Shown: piece by piece, positions 54,806 to 63,855 of the stretch
Layout of the letters: every line of letters begins with the position of its first letter
How positions within the stretch are numbered: the stretch's first letter is position 1
From: Fontisubflavum oceani
Lineage (GTDB): Bacteria > Pseudomonadota > Alphaproteobacteria > Rhodobacterales > Rhodobacteraceae
Assembly: GCF_030407165.1 (NCBI RefSeq)
Contig: NZ_CP129111.1
Coordinates: 186,001 to 250,000 of the forward strand
Length of the DNA stretch: 64,000 bases
Reading direction: 5' to 3'
The notes under the pieces: generated by a model
Seen by the model: only the letters and a program-made list of their open reading frames with translations
Told to the model about the DNA's origin: nothing
Database searches by the model: none
Made by a program: the position numbers and the translations under genes

Positions 54806-55783
54806 ATGGACTTCATTCGAAACCTTCTGACGCAAATCAATGAGGCCGTGACCGGCGCCCTTGGCGATCTTGGCCCGCTGATTTTGGTCGGTGGTCTTGG
54901 CCTCCTTTTGGTCGTCGTCGCCCTTCCGGCCATTCTGTTCCGGAAAAAGGACCCGCTTGATAAGCTGCGCGAGATGCAAAACGGTGCCGGTGACAAAGAG
55001 TCCCGCCGAGCGCTACGGATTGGTGGCAAGGACCAGCGACTGGATCGGTTTTCGCAATTCCTCGAGCCACAGGATATCGACGAACTGAGTCAGATGCGCC
55101 TGACCTTGATCCGTGCGGGTTACCGCTCGAAAGGGGCGGTACAAACCTTCCACTTTGCCCAATTCGCCCTTGGCCTCGGCTTTTTGGCGCTCGGCTCGAT
55201 CTATGTCTTGGTGGCGCCTGGGCTTAGTGCCCAAGCCTCGATCATGTCGGTCCTAATCCCAGGGGCGGTCGGGTATTACCTGCCGAAGTATTGGGTCACA
55301 AAACGGGTTCAGACCCGCGCCGAAGAGATCACCCAGGGCTTTCCGGATGCGCTTGACCTGATGTTGGTCTGCGTCGAGGCGGGTCAGTCGCTCGACCAAT
55401 CCATCATCCGTGTCGCGAAAGAGATGCGCGCGGCCTACCCCGCTCTTTGCGAAGAATTTGAAATGGTCGCTTATGAGATGAAGGCCGGCAAAGACAAAAC
55501 CAAAGTGTTGCGCGATATGGGCGAGCGGGTCGATATTCAGGATGTGAATAGTTTCGTCACCGTGTTGATCCAGTCAGCGACCTTCGGCACCTCTGTGGCC
55601 GAGGCGCTCCGGGTCTATGCCGCCGAGATGCGCGACAAACGCGTGTTGCGCGCCGAAGAAAAAGCCAACAAACTCCCGACCAAACTGACACTCGGCACGA
55701 TGATGTTCTGTGTACCGCCGCTGTTGATCATTCTGATTGGTCCATCGGTCTATGGCATCGCGCAAAACCTTAGCGGAGGCTAA
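54806..55783 (+). CDS. tadC: Tad inner-membrane protein TadC
   Basis: A 325-residue partner of TadB with the same T2SSF fold: an N-terminal helix (LILVGGLGLLLVVVALPAIL), two middle helices, the core FPDALDLMLVCVEAGQSLDQ and a C-terminal helix ending in PSVYGIAQNLSGG. It lies 14 bp behind tadB. Confidence 0.94.
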   Translation: MDFIRNLLTQINEAVTGALGDLGPLILVGGLGLLLVVVALPAILFRKKDPLDKLREMQNGAGDKESRRALRIGGKDQRLDRFSQFLEPQDIDELSQMRLTLIRAGYRSKGAVQTFHFAQFALGLGFLALGSIYVLVAPGLSAQASIMSVLIPGAVGYYLPKYWVTKRVQTRAEEITQGFPDALDLMLVCVEAGQSLDQSIIRVAKEMRAAYPALCEEFEMVAYEMKAGKDKTKVLRDMGERVDIQDVNSFVTVLIQSATFGTSVAEALRVYAAEMRDKRVLRAEEKANKLPTKLTLGTMMFCVPPLLIILIGPSVYGIAQNLSGG

Positions 55784-55816
55784 TTCGGAGGCAATCCAAC
55801 CAAGGAGATTAGGATC

Positions 55817-56395
55817 ATGATGCGGGGGCTCATCATTTCCACAACAATTCTTGGGCTGGCCGCTTGTGGCAACCAGGCGACCAGCCGTTTGGGCGCGGAC
55901 CGCCAGGGTTTAGCCGCACCCGCCGGCACCCATGTGCTGCGCGACGCGGTCGATGGGCTCATCGTTGGCCATCGCTTGATGGAGGCTGGCGAATATGAGC
56001 TGGCGCTTAGGGCGTATATGCGCGCCACGGCGGAAGACGGCCCCTCGGGCGCACATTTCTCGGCCCTTGGTTCCGCAAATCTACAGCTCGGCCGTTTGGG
56101 CCAAGCCGAAACCTGGCTCCGCCGCGCGGTCGAAGAAGATCCCGACTTCCCACCATCCTGGAACAATCTCGGCGTCGTCTTGATGGAACGGGGCGAATAT
56201 GGCGAAGCGCGGCAGGTGTTTCAGCACGCTTTTGCCCTCGATAGTGGCCAATCGGACTCCATCCGCGAAAACTTAAGGCTCGCTATCGCAAGAATGGAAA
56301 ATTCGGGGTATATTCCTGAAAACAACGAAAACCGCTATGATTTGGAGCGTCGGGGCGGAGGAGTTTGGATCCTGACCGACACACCAAGAACATAG
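55817..56395 (+). CDS. tadD: TPR lipoprotein, TadD
   Basis: A 192-residue lipoprotein (TTILGLAACGNQ) with tetratricopeptide repeats (VGHRLMEAGEYELALRAYMR, LGSANLQLGRLGQAETWLRR, WNNLGVVLMERGEYGEARQV). TadD proteins are needed for Flp pilus assembly or secretin targeting. AAGGAGA lies upstream of the paired ATGs. It is followed by a second TPR gene. Confidence 0.88.
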   Translation: MMRGLIISTTILGLAACGNQATSRLGADRQGLAAPAGTHVLRDAVDGLIVGHRLMEAGEYELALRAYMRATAEDGPSGAHFSALGSANLQLGRLGQAETWLRRAVEEDPDFPPSWNNLGVVLMERGEYGEARQVFQHAFALDSGQSDSIRENLRLAIARMENSGYIPENNENRYDLERRGGGVWILTDTPRT

Positions 56396-56419
56396 CGATC
56401 GAGCAGTAAGAGGTCGCCT

Positions 56420-57277
56420 ATGCGCCTGACTACCCGGGTTTCTCTGGTTGTCGGCTTGTCCCTAGGACTCGCCGCTTGTGGCAATTCTGAACGCGCCGAT
56501 GTGGAGCGCGCGATGGACAGTATGAATGTTATCGATGAGACCAATCTCAACGACATCATGCTCACCGTCGCCGACCCTGACGAGGCGGTCGCCTATTTTC
56601 GCCGAGCGACGCGAGAACAGCCAGAGCGTCTGGATCTGCAGCGGGGCCTGGGTCACAGCTTGATCCGCGCTGGACGGGCGGCCGAAGCGGGCGTTGTATG
56701 GCGCGACATCGCGGAACATCCGGAAGCGACCGCCCAAGACAGGGTGGATTATGCCGACGCATTGATCCGCAACAGTGACTGGGATCAGGCCGAAGCGCAG
56801 CTTGATCTGGTTCCACCCACCTTCGAGACATATGAACGCTATCGCCTCGAAGCGATGGTGGCCGATAGCAACCAAGAATGGTCCAATGCGGACAGCTTTT
56901 ATGAGACGGCTGTGGGTCTGACGACCCGGCCCGCGAGTGTCCTGAACAATTGGGGCTTCTCCAAGCTCACACGTGGCGACACCGAAGCTGCCGAACGCCT
57001 GTTTACCGAGGCGATCACCTATGACCCCGATCTCTTCACCGCCAAGAACAACCTTGTTTTGGCGCGGGCGGCACGGGGCAACTACAATCTGCCGCTGGTG
57101 CAAATGACGCAGATCGAGCGCGCGCAGCTGCTCCATACCGCGGCACTCGCCGCTATCCGCCAAGGCGATGTGGATATTGGCCGCGGTCTTTTGGCCGAAG
57201 CAATCGACACCCATCCGCAGCATTTCGACGCCGCCGTGCGGGCCCTCCGTGCGCTTGATACAGAGGTGCGCAACTGA
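56420..57277 (+). CDS. TPR lipoprotein, second in the Tad locus
   Basis: A 285-residue lipoprotein (SLGLAACGNSER) with at least four TPR-like units (AYFRRATREQPERLDLQRGL; VDYADALIRNSDWDQAEAQL; LNNWGFSKLTRGDTEAAERL; FTAKNNLVLARAARGNYNLP). It probably supports the outer-membrane side of the pilus. It overlaps tadV by one base. Confidence 0.85.
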   Translation: MRLTTRVSLVVGLSLGLAACGNSERADVERAMDSMNVIDETNLNDIMLTVADPDEAVAYFRRATREQPERLDLQRGLGHSLIRAGRAAEAGVVWRDIAEHPEATAQDRVDYADALIRNSDWDQAEAQLDLVPPTFETYERYRLEAMVADSNQEWSNADSFYETAVGLTTRPASVLNNWGFSKLTRGDTEAAERLFTEAITYDPDLFTAKNNLVLARAARGNYNLPLVQMTQIERAQLLHTAALAAIRQGDVDIGRGLLAEAIDTHPQHFDAAVRALRALDTEVRN

Positions 57278-57774
57278 TGTCGTTAACCTTTGCCGAAGCC
57301 GCTTGGTTCCTGCCCTTCGTCGTACCGATCTGCATCTGGGTCGCCTGGTCTGACCTGCGTGAGATGCGTATTCCCAATGTCGCGGTCCTCGCCCTGGCGG
57401 GGGTCTTCCTGATCGGTGGCCTGCTCCTTCTCCCATTCGACACGTATCTCTGGCGTCTTGCACAGCTTGGCGGTGTCTTGTTGGTCGGTTTTGTGGTCTC
57501 CTCGCTCGGCCTCGTCGGCGCGGGCGATGCGAAATTCGCGGCGGCTATGGCCCCTTTTATCGCGGCGGGCGATGCGCTGTTCTTCCTGATGCTCTTCTCC
57601 CTGGTCCTCATCGGCTCTTGGCTGACCCATCGCGGTGCCTCGCGCGTGCCAGCGGTGCGGCGCGCAACGCCGGATTGGGTCTCTTGGGATCGGGGCAAGC
57701 TTTTCCCGATGGGCGTGGCTCTGGCCGGTGCTCTGGCGATTTACTTGGTGCTCGGTTTGGGACTATGGGCCTGA
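57277..57774 (+). CDS. tadV: Prepilin peptidase TadV/CpaA
   Basis: A 165-residue membrane aspartic peptidase that trims the Flp pilins. The two catalytic Asp are visible: Asp26 in WSDLREMRIPN and Asp84 in the GAGDAKF motif. About four or five hydrophobic segments. It overlaps the TPR gene by one base (TGATG). Its lying far from the pilins and after the TPR genes is usual for this group. Confidence 0.93.
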   Translation: MSLTFAEAAWFLPFVVPICIWVAWSDLREMRIPNVAVLALAGVFLIGGLLLLPFDTYLWRLAQLGGVLLVGFVVSSLGLVGAGDAKFAAAMAPFIAAGDALFFLMLFSLVLIGSWLTHRGASRVPAVRRATPDWVSWDRGKLFPMGVALAGALAIYLVLGLGLWA

Positions 57775-57861
57775 GCCGCAAAAATTGACGCAATTTCAAG
57801 CCGTGCCGCCTAGGTTACGCCGCATTCGTCCGGCAAAATCGCGCCAGTTAGAGGGCCCGCT

Positions 57862-59183
57862 ATGAATATTCAGACACCATCAAGCTCCGAAGGTTTTGCC
57901 CCCCTGCCCTGCGCAAATTGGGGGATACGGGCCTTCCCATCGTGATGATGCGCGATATCCTGCTAAAGACCATCTTCCGCAAGAATGTGGAGACCGCGAC
58001 GGAGATTTCCGAGGCGATCTGTCTGCCTCTGACCCTGACGCAAGGGTTGATCGATATGGCGCGCGATATGAGCCTTCTTCAAGCAACCGGAACCTTGCAT
58101 GCGACGTCTGGTTCGGAGATGGGATTTCAGCTGACGGATAACGGCAAAGCCCGCGCCCTCGATGCATTGAGCCAGTCCGAATACTATGGCGCGATGCCAG
58201 TGCCATTGGATGACTACAAAATCCAGGTGAAGCGGCAGTCGATCCGAGACATCCACCTGACCCGCGACATGCTGGAAAAATCCATGGGTCACCTGATCCT
58301 GCCAGATGGCATGATCGATCAGCTTGGGCCTGCTGTCGGCTCTGGCCGCTCGGTCTTGCTCTACGGGCCGCCCGGCAACGGCAAATCCTCCATCGCTGAA
58401 GGCATCCGTTCCGCAATGGGCGACACGATCTATATTCCGCGCGCGCTGGCCTATGCCGGTCAGGTCATTACGCTCTTTGACCCGATCGTGCACACGCCGA
58501 TCGAAGACACTGACGCGACAGCACATAGTAGCCTTCGTAAAGCGTCGGCCCGGTTTGACACCCGCTATCTGCTCTGCAAGCGCCCCACGGTGATGACCGG
58601 CGGCGAACTGATGCTGAACATGCTGGATCTGAACTACAACGCGGTCAGCCGCACCTACCAAGCCAGCTTGCAGTTGAAATCCACCGGGGGCGTCTTCATC
58701 GTCGACGACCTTGGCCGTCAGGAGGAGCCGCCTCAGGCACTGATCAACCGTTGGATTGTGCCGATGGAGAACGCCTATGACATTCTCGCCCTCCAGTCGG
58801 GTGAGAAATTCGAGGTGCCGTTCGACACGCTTGTGATCTTCTCCACCAACTTCCACCCGAATGAGCTGTTCGACCAAGCGGCGCTGCGCCGGATCTTCTT
58901 CAAGGTGAAGATTGATGGCCCGACGCAAGAGGAGTTCCTGAAAGTCTTCGCCATGGTCGCGCGCAAGAAGAAAGTGCCGCTCAACGAGGAAAGCCTCGTT
59001 CATATGCTGAAAGTGCGCTACCCGAAGATCAACAATGTCTATGCCAATTACCACGCGAACTTCCTGATCGATCAGTTGATCGCGATCTGCGAATTTGAGG
59101 GCATCCCATATCAGATGCGTCCCGATCTGATCGACCGCGCGTGGGAGAATATGTACGTCAAAGAGGAAGCCATTATTCACTGA
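57862..59183 (+). CDS. Winged-helix/AAA ATPase linked to the Tad locus (reading frame broken)
   Basis: About 440 residues if repaired. From ATG 57862 (AGAGGG upstream) the frame reads MNIQTPSSSEGFAP and then derails in a C run at 57899-57904. One added C gives PPALRKLGDTGLPIVMMRDI and joins the long frame to 59183. The first 110 residues look like a winged helix (LLKTIFRKNVETATEISEAI). The AAA part has Walker A LLYGPPGNGKSS near residue 165 and Walker B VFIVDDLGRQ. It belongs to a MoxR-like group of unknown role. It follows tadV by 87 bp, so a function in pilus control is inferred from position. Confidence 0.82.
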
Positions 59184-59319
59184 TCTGGCCCCTGTCGCTG
59201 TACCGGATGCGCCTGGACGAGGCTGCCGGGCCGCCTCCCCTCGTCGATAACGCCACCTTGCGCCGTCGCCGCGCGCTAAAGGGGCTGACCGCCACGCGCC
59301 TACGCTTTATCTCTGTGGT

Positions 59320-61733
59320 ATGACGGCGTTGCCCCCGAATATTACCGATTGGTTCACCAAACGCGGCTGGACCATTCATCCGCATCAACAGCAGATGTTG
59401 GAGCTCTCACGAGAGCCCTGCCAACTTCTCATCGCGCCTACGGGCGGCGGCAAAACCATGGCCGGGTTTCTGCCGACGCTGGCCGAATTGGCCGATGGCA
59501 CCCATCAGGGTCTCCACACGCTCTATATCTCGCCGCTGAAAGCCCTGGCCGCAGATATCAAGCGCAACCTGCGCACGCCGGTGGATGAAATCGGCCTGCC
59601 GATCCGCATTGAAGACCGGACCGGGGACACGACCCAAACCCAAAGAAAACGCCAGAGGGCCGATCCGCCGCATATCCTGCTCACAACACCGGAAAGCCTG
59701 GCGCTTCTGACCTCTTACGAAGACGCGGGCCATATGTTCAACGGCCTGCAACGGGTGATCGTCGATGAGATTCACGCCCTGGCGGAATCCAAGCGCGGTG
59801 ATCAACTGATGCTGGCCTTGTCGCGCCTGTCCACTCTTGCGCCAGGGCTCCGCCGGGTGGGCCTCTCGGCGACGGTTGAAGACCCGCCAGCCATCGCCCG
59901 CATTTTGGCCCGCCACCCAGATCCTTGTGCAATCCTCGAAGCCGATCCCGGCCCTGACCCCGACATCTCAATGTTGGAGACCGAGGAACGCCCACCCTGG
60001 TCCGGCGGCGGCGGGCGCTATGCAATCCCGGCGGTGCTGGAGCAGGTCAGAGCCCATAAGACGACGCTGATCTTCCACAACACGCGCGCCCAGGCGGAGA
60101 TCTTCTTTCACCACCTTTGGCTCGCCAATGAAGAGCAACTGCCGATCGGCATCCATCACGGCGCGCTCTCCCGTGAGCAGCGCGAGAAAGTCGAGGCCGC
60201 GATGGTTGCCGGAGACTTGCGCGCCATTGTCTGTACCGGATCGCTCGATCTGGGGATCGACTGGGGCGACGTCGATCTGGTCATCCAGGTCGGCGCGCCG
60301 AAAAACGTCAAACGTTTGGTGCAGCGGATTGGCCGTGCCAATCACCGGTATAACGCGCCCTCCAAGGCGCTCATGGTGCCAGCGAACCGATTTGAGGTCA
60401 TTGAATGTGTGGCAGCACTAGAAGCGGCCCGCGACCATGATCTGGACGGCGATCCGAAAGGCGACGGCCCACTGGACGTCCTCTGCCAGCATATCTTGAT
60501 CCGCGCCGCCGCAGGCCGTTCGCCGCGGATGATCTCTATGCCGAGATTACCTCCGCCGGGGCCTATGCCACCCTGGCCCGCGACACATTTGATCGCTGCC
60601 TCGACTTCTGCGCCACCGGTGGCTATGCGCTAAAAGCTTATGATCGTTGGCAAAAGCTGGTCCAACGCCCAGATGGACAGTGGCAATTGCGTGACCCCCG
60701 CGCGAGCCGACAGATCCGAATGAATATCGGCACTATTCTTGCCTCAGATAAGCTGAAGGTCCGCTTGAAACACGCGCGGGGCGGTATGCCTTTGGGTGAA
60801 GTCGAGGAAGACTTCGCCGCCACATTGATGAAGGGCGACACCTTTCTGATCGGTGGGCAGATCGTGCGGTATGAAGGCCTCCGCGAGATGACCATCGAGG
60901 TTACCCGAAGCCCATCGGACAAGCCCAAGGTCGCGGTCTTCATGGGCAGTAAATTCGCCACCTCCACCCAGTTGTCCGACCGAATTCTGCGGATGTTCCG
61001 GCAAGACGATTGGCCGACCCTGCCCCAACACACCCGTGACTGGCTCGCGCTGCAACGCGAGGTGTCACGCTTACCCGAGCGTGACCGGCTGCTTGTTGAA
61101 AGCTTCCCGCATGACGGGCGCGAACATGTCTGCGTTTATGGCTTTGCGGGCAAGAATGCGCAGCAGACCTTGGGGCTTTTGCTGACCCAACGGATGGAGC
61201 AGGAAGGTCTGAACCCGCTTGGATTTGTCTCCACCGACTATGCGACCTTGATCTGGGGGTTGGACCCCTTGCCGGATGCCAAGCCATTGTTTTCCCGTGA
61301 AACTCTCACCGAAACGATGGAGACCTGGCTCTCTGGTAATGCGGTGATGAAACGCACCTTCAAAGGTGCTGCAATCATCGCCGGGCTGATCGACCGCAAC
61401 ATGCCCGCTGGCAAACGCAAAACCGGACGGCAGGCCACGTTTTCGACGGATATCCTCTATGACACGCTGCGCAAATACGACCCGGATCACGTGATGCTCG
61501 AGATCACGAGGATCGAGGCGATGCGTGGCATGGTGGATTTCGGCCGAATTGACGGGATGCTCACGCGGATCGGCACCCGGATTGACCATGTGAAATTGCC
61601 GCGCATCACGCCGCTCGCGGCCCCGCTGTTTCTAGAAGTCGGAAAAATTGCGGTTAAGGGCCGTGCGGAGCAGCGGTTGGTCGAAGAGGAAGCGGCCCGC
61701 TTGATGGCAACGGCCGGTGTTCAATCTCCTTAA
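59320..61733 (+). CDS. Ligase-associated DEXH-box helicase, Lhr-type (reading frame broken)
   Basis: About 804 residues if repaired. It is a superfamily 2 helicase of the kind coded next to DNA ligase and PdeM. Motifs seen are APTGGGKTMAGFLPTLAELA (I), LLTTPESLALL (Ic), VDEIHALAESKRGDQL (II), VGLSATVEDP (III), and TGSLDLGIDWGDVDLVIQVG with QRIGRANHR (VI). The frame breaks after RAAAG near 60516: one missing C would give GPFAADDLYAEITSAGAYAT and continue to 61733. Likely a sequencing indel. pdeM follows after 57 bp. Expected partners in repair are a DNA ligase and an exonuclease, which are not in the window. Confidence 0.88.
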
Positions 61734-61790
61734 CCCGTCCGAGAGATGTGAAGCTTGCAAGGCGCCGCCCATCATGCCATCGAACGAAGC

Positions 61791-62453
61791 ATGAACGAAC
61801 TGGAGTTTACCTTTGCCGACGAGCGGCTGATGGCCCTTTCATCCGGGGCGCTTTGGTGGCCGGCGGCCCGCATTCTCTGTGTCTCAGATCTGCATTTGGG
61901 GAAATCCGAACGGATGGCCCGTCGCGGTGGGCCGATGTTGCCACCTTACGAGGTGCAGGATACCCTGATGCGCCTTGAAACCGATTTGACGGCCACGACA
62001 CCCGAAACGGTAATCTGCCTCGGCGACAGTTTCGACGATCTGGCCGCTGCCGACGCTCTACATAGCGAGATGGTCACCTGGTTGACGAAGCTGATGGCGG
62101 GGCGACGCTGGATCTGGATTGAGGGCAATCACGATGCCGGACCTGTCGACCTCGGCGGCAGTCACCTTGCGCATTACCGACACGGCCCCCTTCAGTTCCG
62201 CCACATCGCTGAGGCCGGGCAAGACGGCGAGATATCGGGGCATTACCACCCCAAAGCGAAGCTTCCGACCCGCGCGCGGCGTGTCACGCGCCCCTGCTTC
62301 TTGGTTGACGATCAGCGGGTGATCATGCCCGCCTATGGCACATATACCGGCGGCCTCCGCAGCGATGACAGTGCCTTGACGGCCCTAATGCAGCCCGAGG
62401 CGCATGCCATCTTGCTGACCACACCACCGCTCCGCGTGGCAATGCCGCGTTAG
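61791..62453 (+). CDS. pdeM: Ligase-associated DNA repair endonuclease PdeM
   Basis: A 220-residue calcineurin-like metallophosphoesterase of the PdeM group. Metal motifs are ILCVSDLHLGKSERMARRG, ICLGDSFDDL, IEGNHDAGP and ISGHYHPKAKL. It probably acts with the Lhr-type helicase on DNA damage. The start at 61791 (MNELEFTFADERLM) fits the family. It overlaps the convergent LytTR gene by four bases. Confidence 0.92.
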   Translation: MNELEFTFADERLMALSSGALWWPAARILCVSDLHLGKSERMARRGGPMLPPYEVQDTLMRLETDLTATTPETVICLGDSFDDLAAADALHSEMVTWLTKLMAGRRWIWIEGNHDAGPVDLGGSHLAHYRHGPLQFRHIAEAGQDGEISGHYHPKAKLPTRARRVTRPCFLVDDQRVIMPAYGTYTGGLRSDDSALTALMQPEAHAILLTTPPLRVAMPR

Positions 62454-63223
62454 ACCTGAAACCCATGTTCGGTCAGCGCGGGCTGATGGGCTTGGCTCAC
62501 CGGAACCCGGTGTCCATCGGTTAGAATGATGAAGACGCGCCGACCCGTTTGCTCCACCGCTACAATCGCATCCAAAGCCACCCAATGAGACCTGTGGACA
62601 CGGACGCCCGCATACCCATCCAACTCAGCCAAGGCATCGGAGAAGCGCATCAAAATGCGCTCCTGCCCGAGATGGGTGGCAACATCGAGATAGTGACCAT
62701 CCGCAGAAACATGCACCAAATCCTTGCCCAATTCATCTGGCAGACGCCGCAAAAAAACGACATCCGGCACTTCGGGCGAGGGCGATAAAATCTCCGCGTC
62801 GACAGGTTCGGATTGAAGGTAAACTCGGATCAAAACCACGATCATGCAAACCGCAAAAACAACAAGAACATGCTTCCCAAGACTTGGCAGATCCGCGCGA
62901 GGTAAATTGTAGAGAAAGTGGTTATAGAACCAGATCATTGGCCCAAGCATCAGCGCAATAACACCGCTTGTGACCATATCAATTAAGAAAGGGTCGCCCC
63001 CGACAACCCTGGAAGTCAAGCACCTGACCCAAAACGATAAAAACACCGATACGCCAATCATAATGCCCCAATAGATTGCCCGTTCAGGCAATGACATTGA
63101 GAGATACGTGCCGAATGGCCCAACAAGTGTCGCCAAGACAGTCATGGCCACAAATGAAGAAAACGCAGGCGACCCGATTATCCGAATCATCCTAAAGCGC
63201 AGATCAGATAATTTGGTCTGCAT
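62450..63223 (-). CDS. Membrane-anchored LytTR-type DNA-binding protein
   Basis: About 257 residues. The N-terminal half has four hydrophobic segments (FSSFVAMTVLATLVGPFGTY; AIYWGIMIGVSVFLSFWV; MVTSGVIALMLGPMIWFY; HVLVVFAVCMIVVLIRVYL). The C-terminal half is a LytTR domain (KDLVHVSADGHYLDVATHLG, RVHRSHWVALDAIVAVEQTG). Such proteins bind DNA from the membrane and lack a receiver domain. The ATG at 63223 is preferred over a TTG at 63244. No target gene is evident. Confidence 0.87.
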   Translation of the reverse strand: MQTKLSDLRFRMIRIIGSPAFSSFVAMTVLATLVGPFGTYLSMSLPERAIYWGIMIGVSVFLSFWVRCLTSRVVGGDPFLIDMVTSGVIALMLGPMIWFYNHFLYNLPRADLPSLGKHVLVVFAVCMIVVLIRVYLQSEPVDAEILSPSPEVPDVVFLRRLPDELGKDLVHVSADGHYLDVATHLGQERILMRFSDALAELDGYAGVRVHRSHWVALDAIVAVEQTGRRVFIILTDGHRVPVSQAHQPALTEHGFQV

Positions 63224-63336
63224 TTGTCCCAGCTCGTTACACAAACAATTGCGGTTTCTTTGCTCCGCTAATGGTTAACATGATAAGGAAAGTTTCGGGG
63301 GTGTGTAGGCCTTTAGGATAGAAAGATGCATAATTG

Positions 63337-63855
63337 ATGGACGACGTCGAAAATCGCATTGCCAAGAGCTTTGCCAGCCAAGGCCTTATGCGGAGCTTGG
63401 ACGCGCGGTTAGAGCATGTGTCCGAAGGGCGTGTGACAATCTCCGCGCCCATCACGGAAGCCAGCAATCAGCAGCACGGGTTTGCCCATGCGGGCCTCAC
63501 TTTCGCGATTGGCGACAGCGCATCGGGCTATGCCGCGCTGACCCAAATGGAGCCGGATGCCGAGGTTTTGACCGTGGAAATGAAGATCAACCTCATCGCA
63601 CCCGGCGACGGGGTGCGGCTTTGGGCGCATGGCGAAGTGGTGAAACCCGGGCGTCGCCTGCTCATCACTCGGGCAACGGTCGAGCTGGAACGTGCCGATG
63701 GCAGCCGCCGCGACATCGCACTTTTGCAGGGCACGATGATCCCGGTCTGGAAGCGCTGGTCTCCGCCCGAGCCCCAGGCCCGAGGTTTAAGCAGTCAAGC
63801 CTTCGGGTTCCGGCAACCCATTGGCGCGGCAACACGCCGTGAGTGTGTTGGCTAA
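63337..63855 (+). CDS. PaaI-type thioesterase (hotdog fold)
   Basis: About 172 residues. The first 137 form a PaaI-like hotdog thioesterase (SNQQHGFAHAGLTFAIGDSA with the GxHGG-like helix region, EMKINLIAPGDGVRLWAHGE, ALLQGTMIPV). Family members hydrolyse acyl-CoA, such as phenylacetyl-CoA. The last 35 residues (WKRWSPPEPQARGL, then FGFRQPIGAATRRECVG) are not typical and run 69 bp into the convergent folD gene, so the tail may be wrong. The start is ATG 63337; a TTG stands three bases earlier. Confidence 0.85.
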   Translation: MDDVENRIAKSFASQGLMRSLDARLEHVSEGRVTISAPITEASNQQHGFAHAGLTFAIGDSASGYAALTQMEPDAEVLTVEMKINLIAPGDGVRLWAHGEVVKPGRRLLITRATVELERADGSRRDIALLQGTMIPVWKRWSPPEPQARGLSSQAFGFRQPIGAATRRECVG

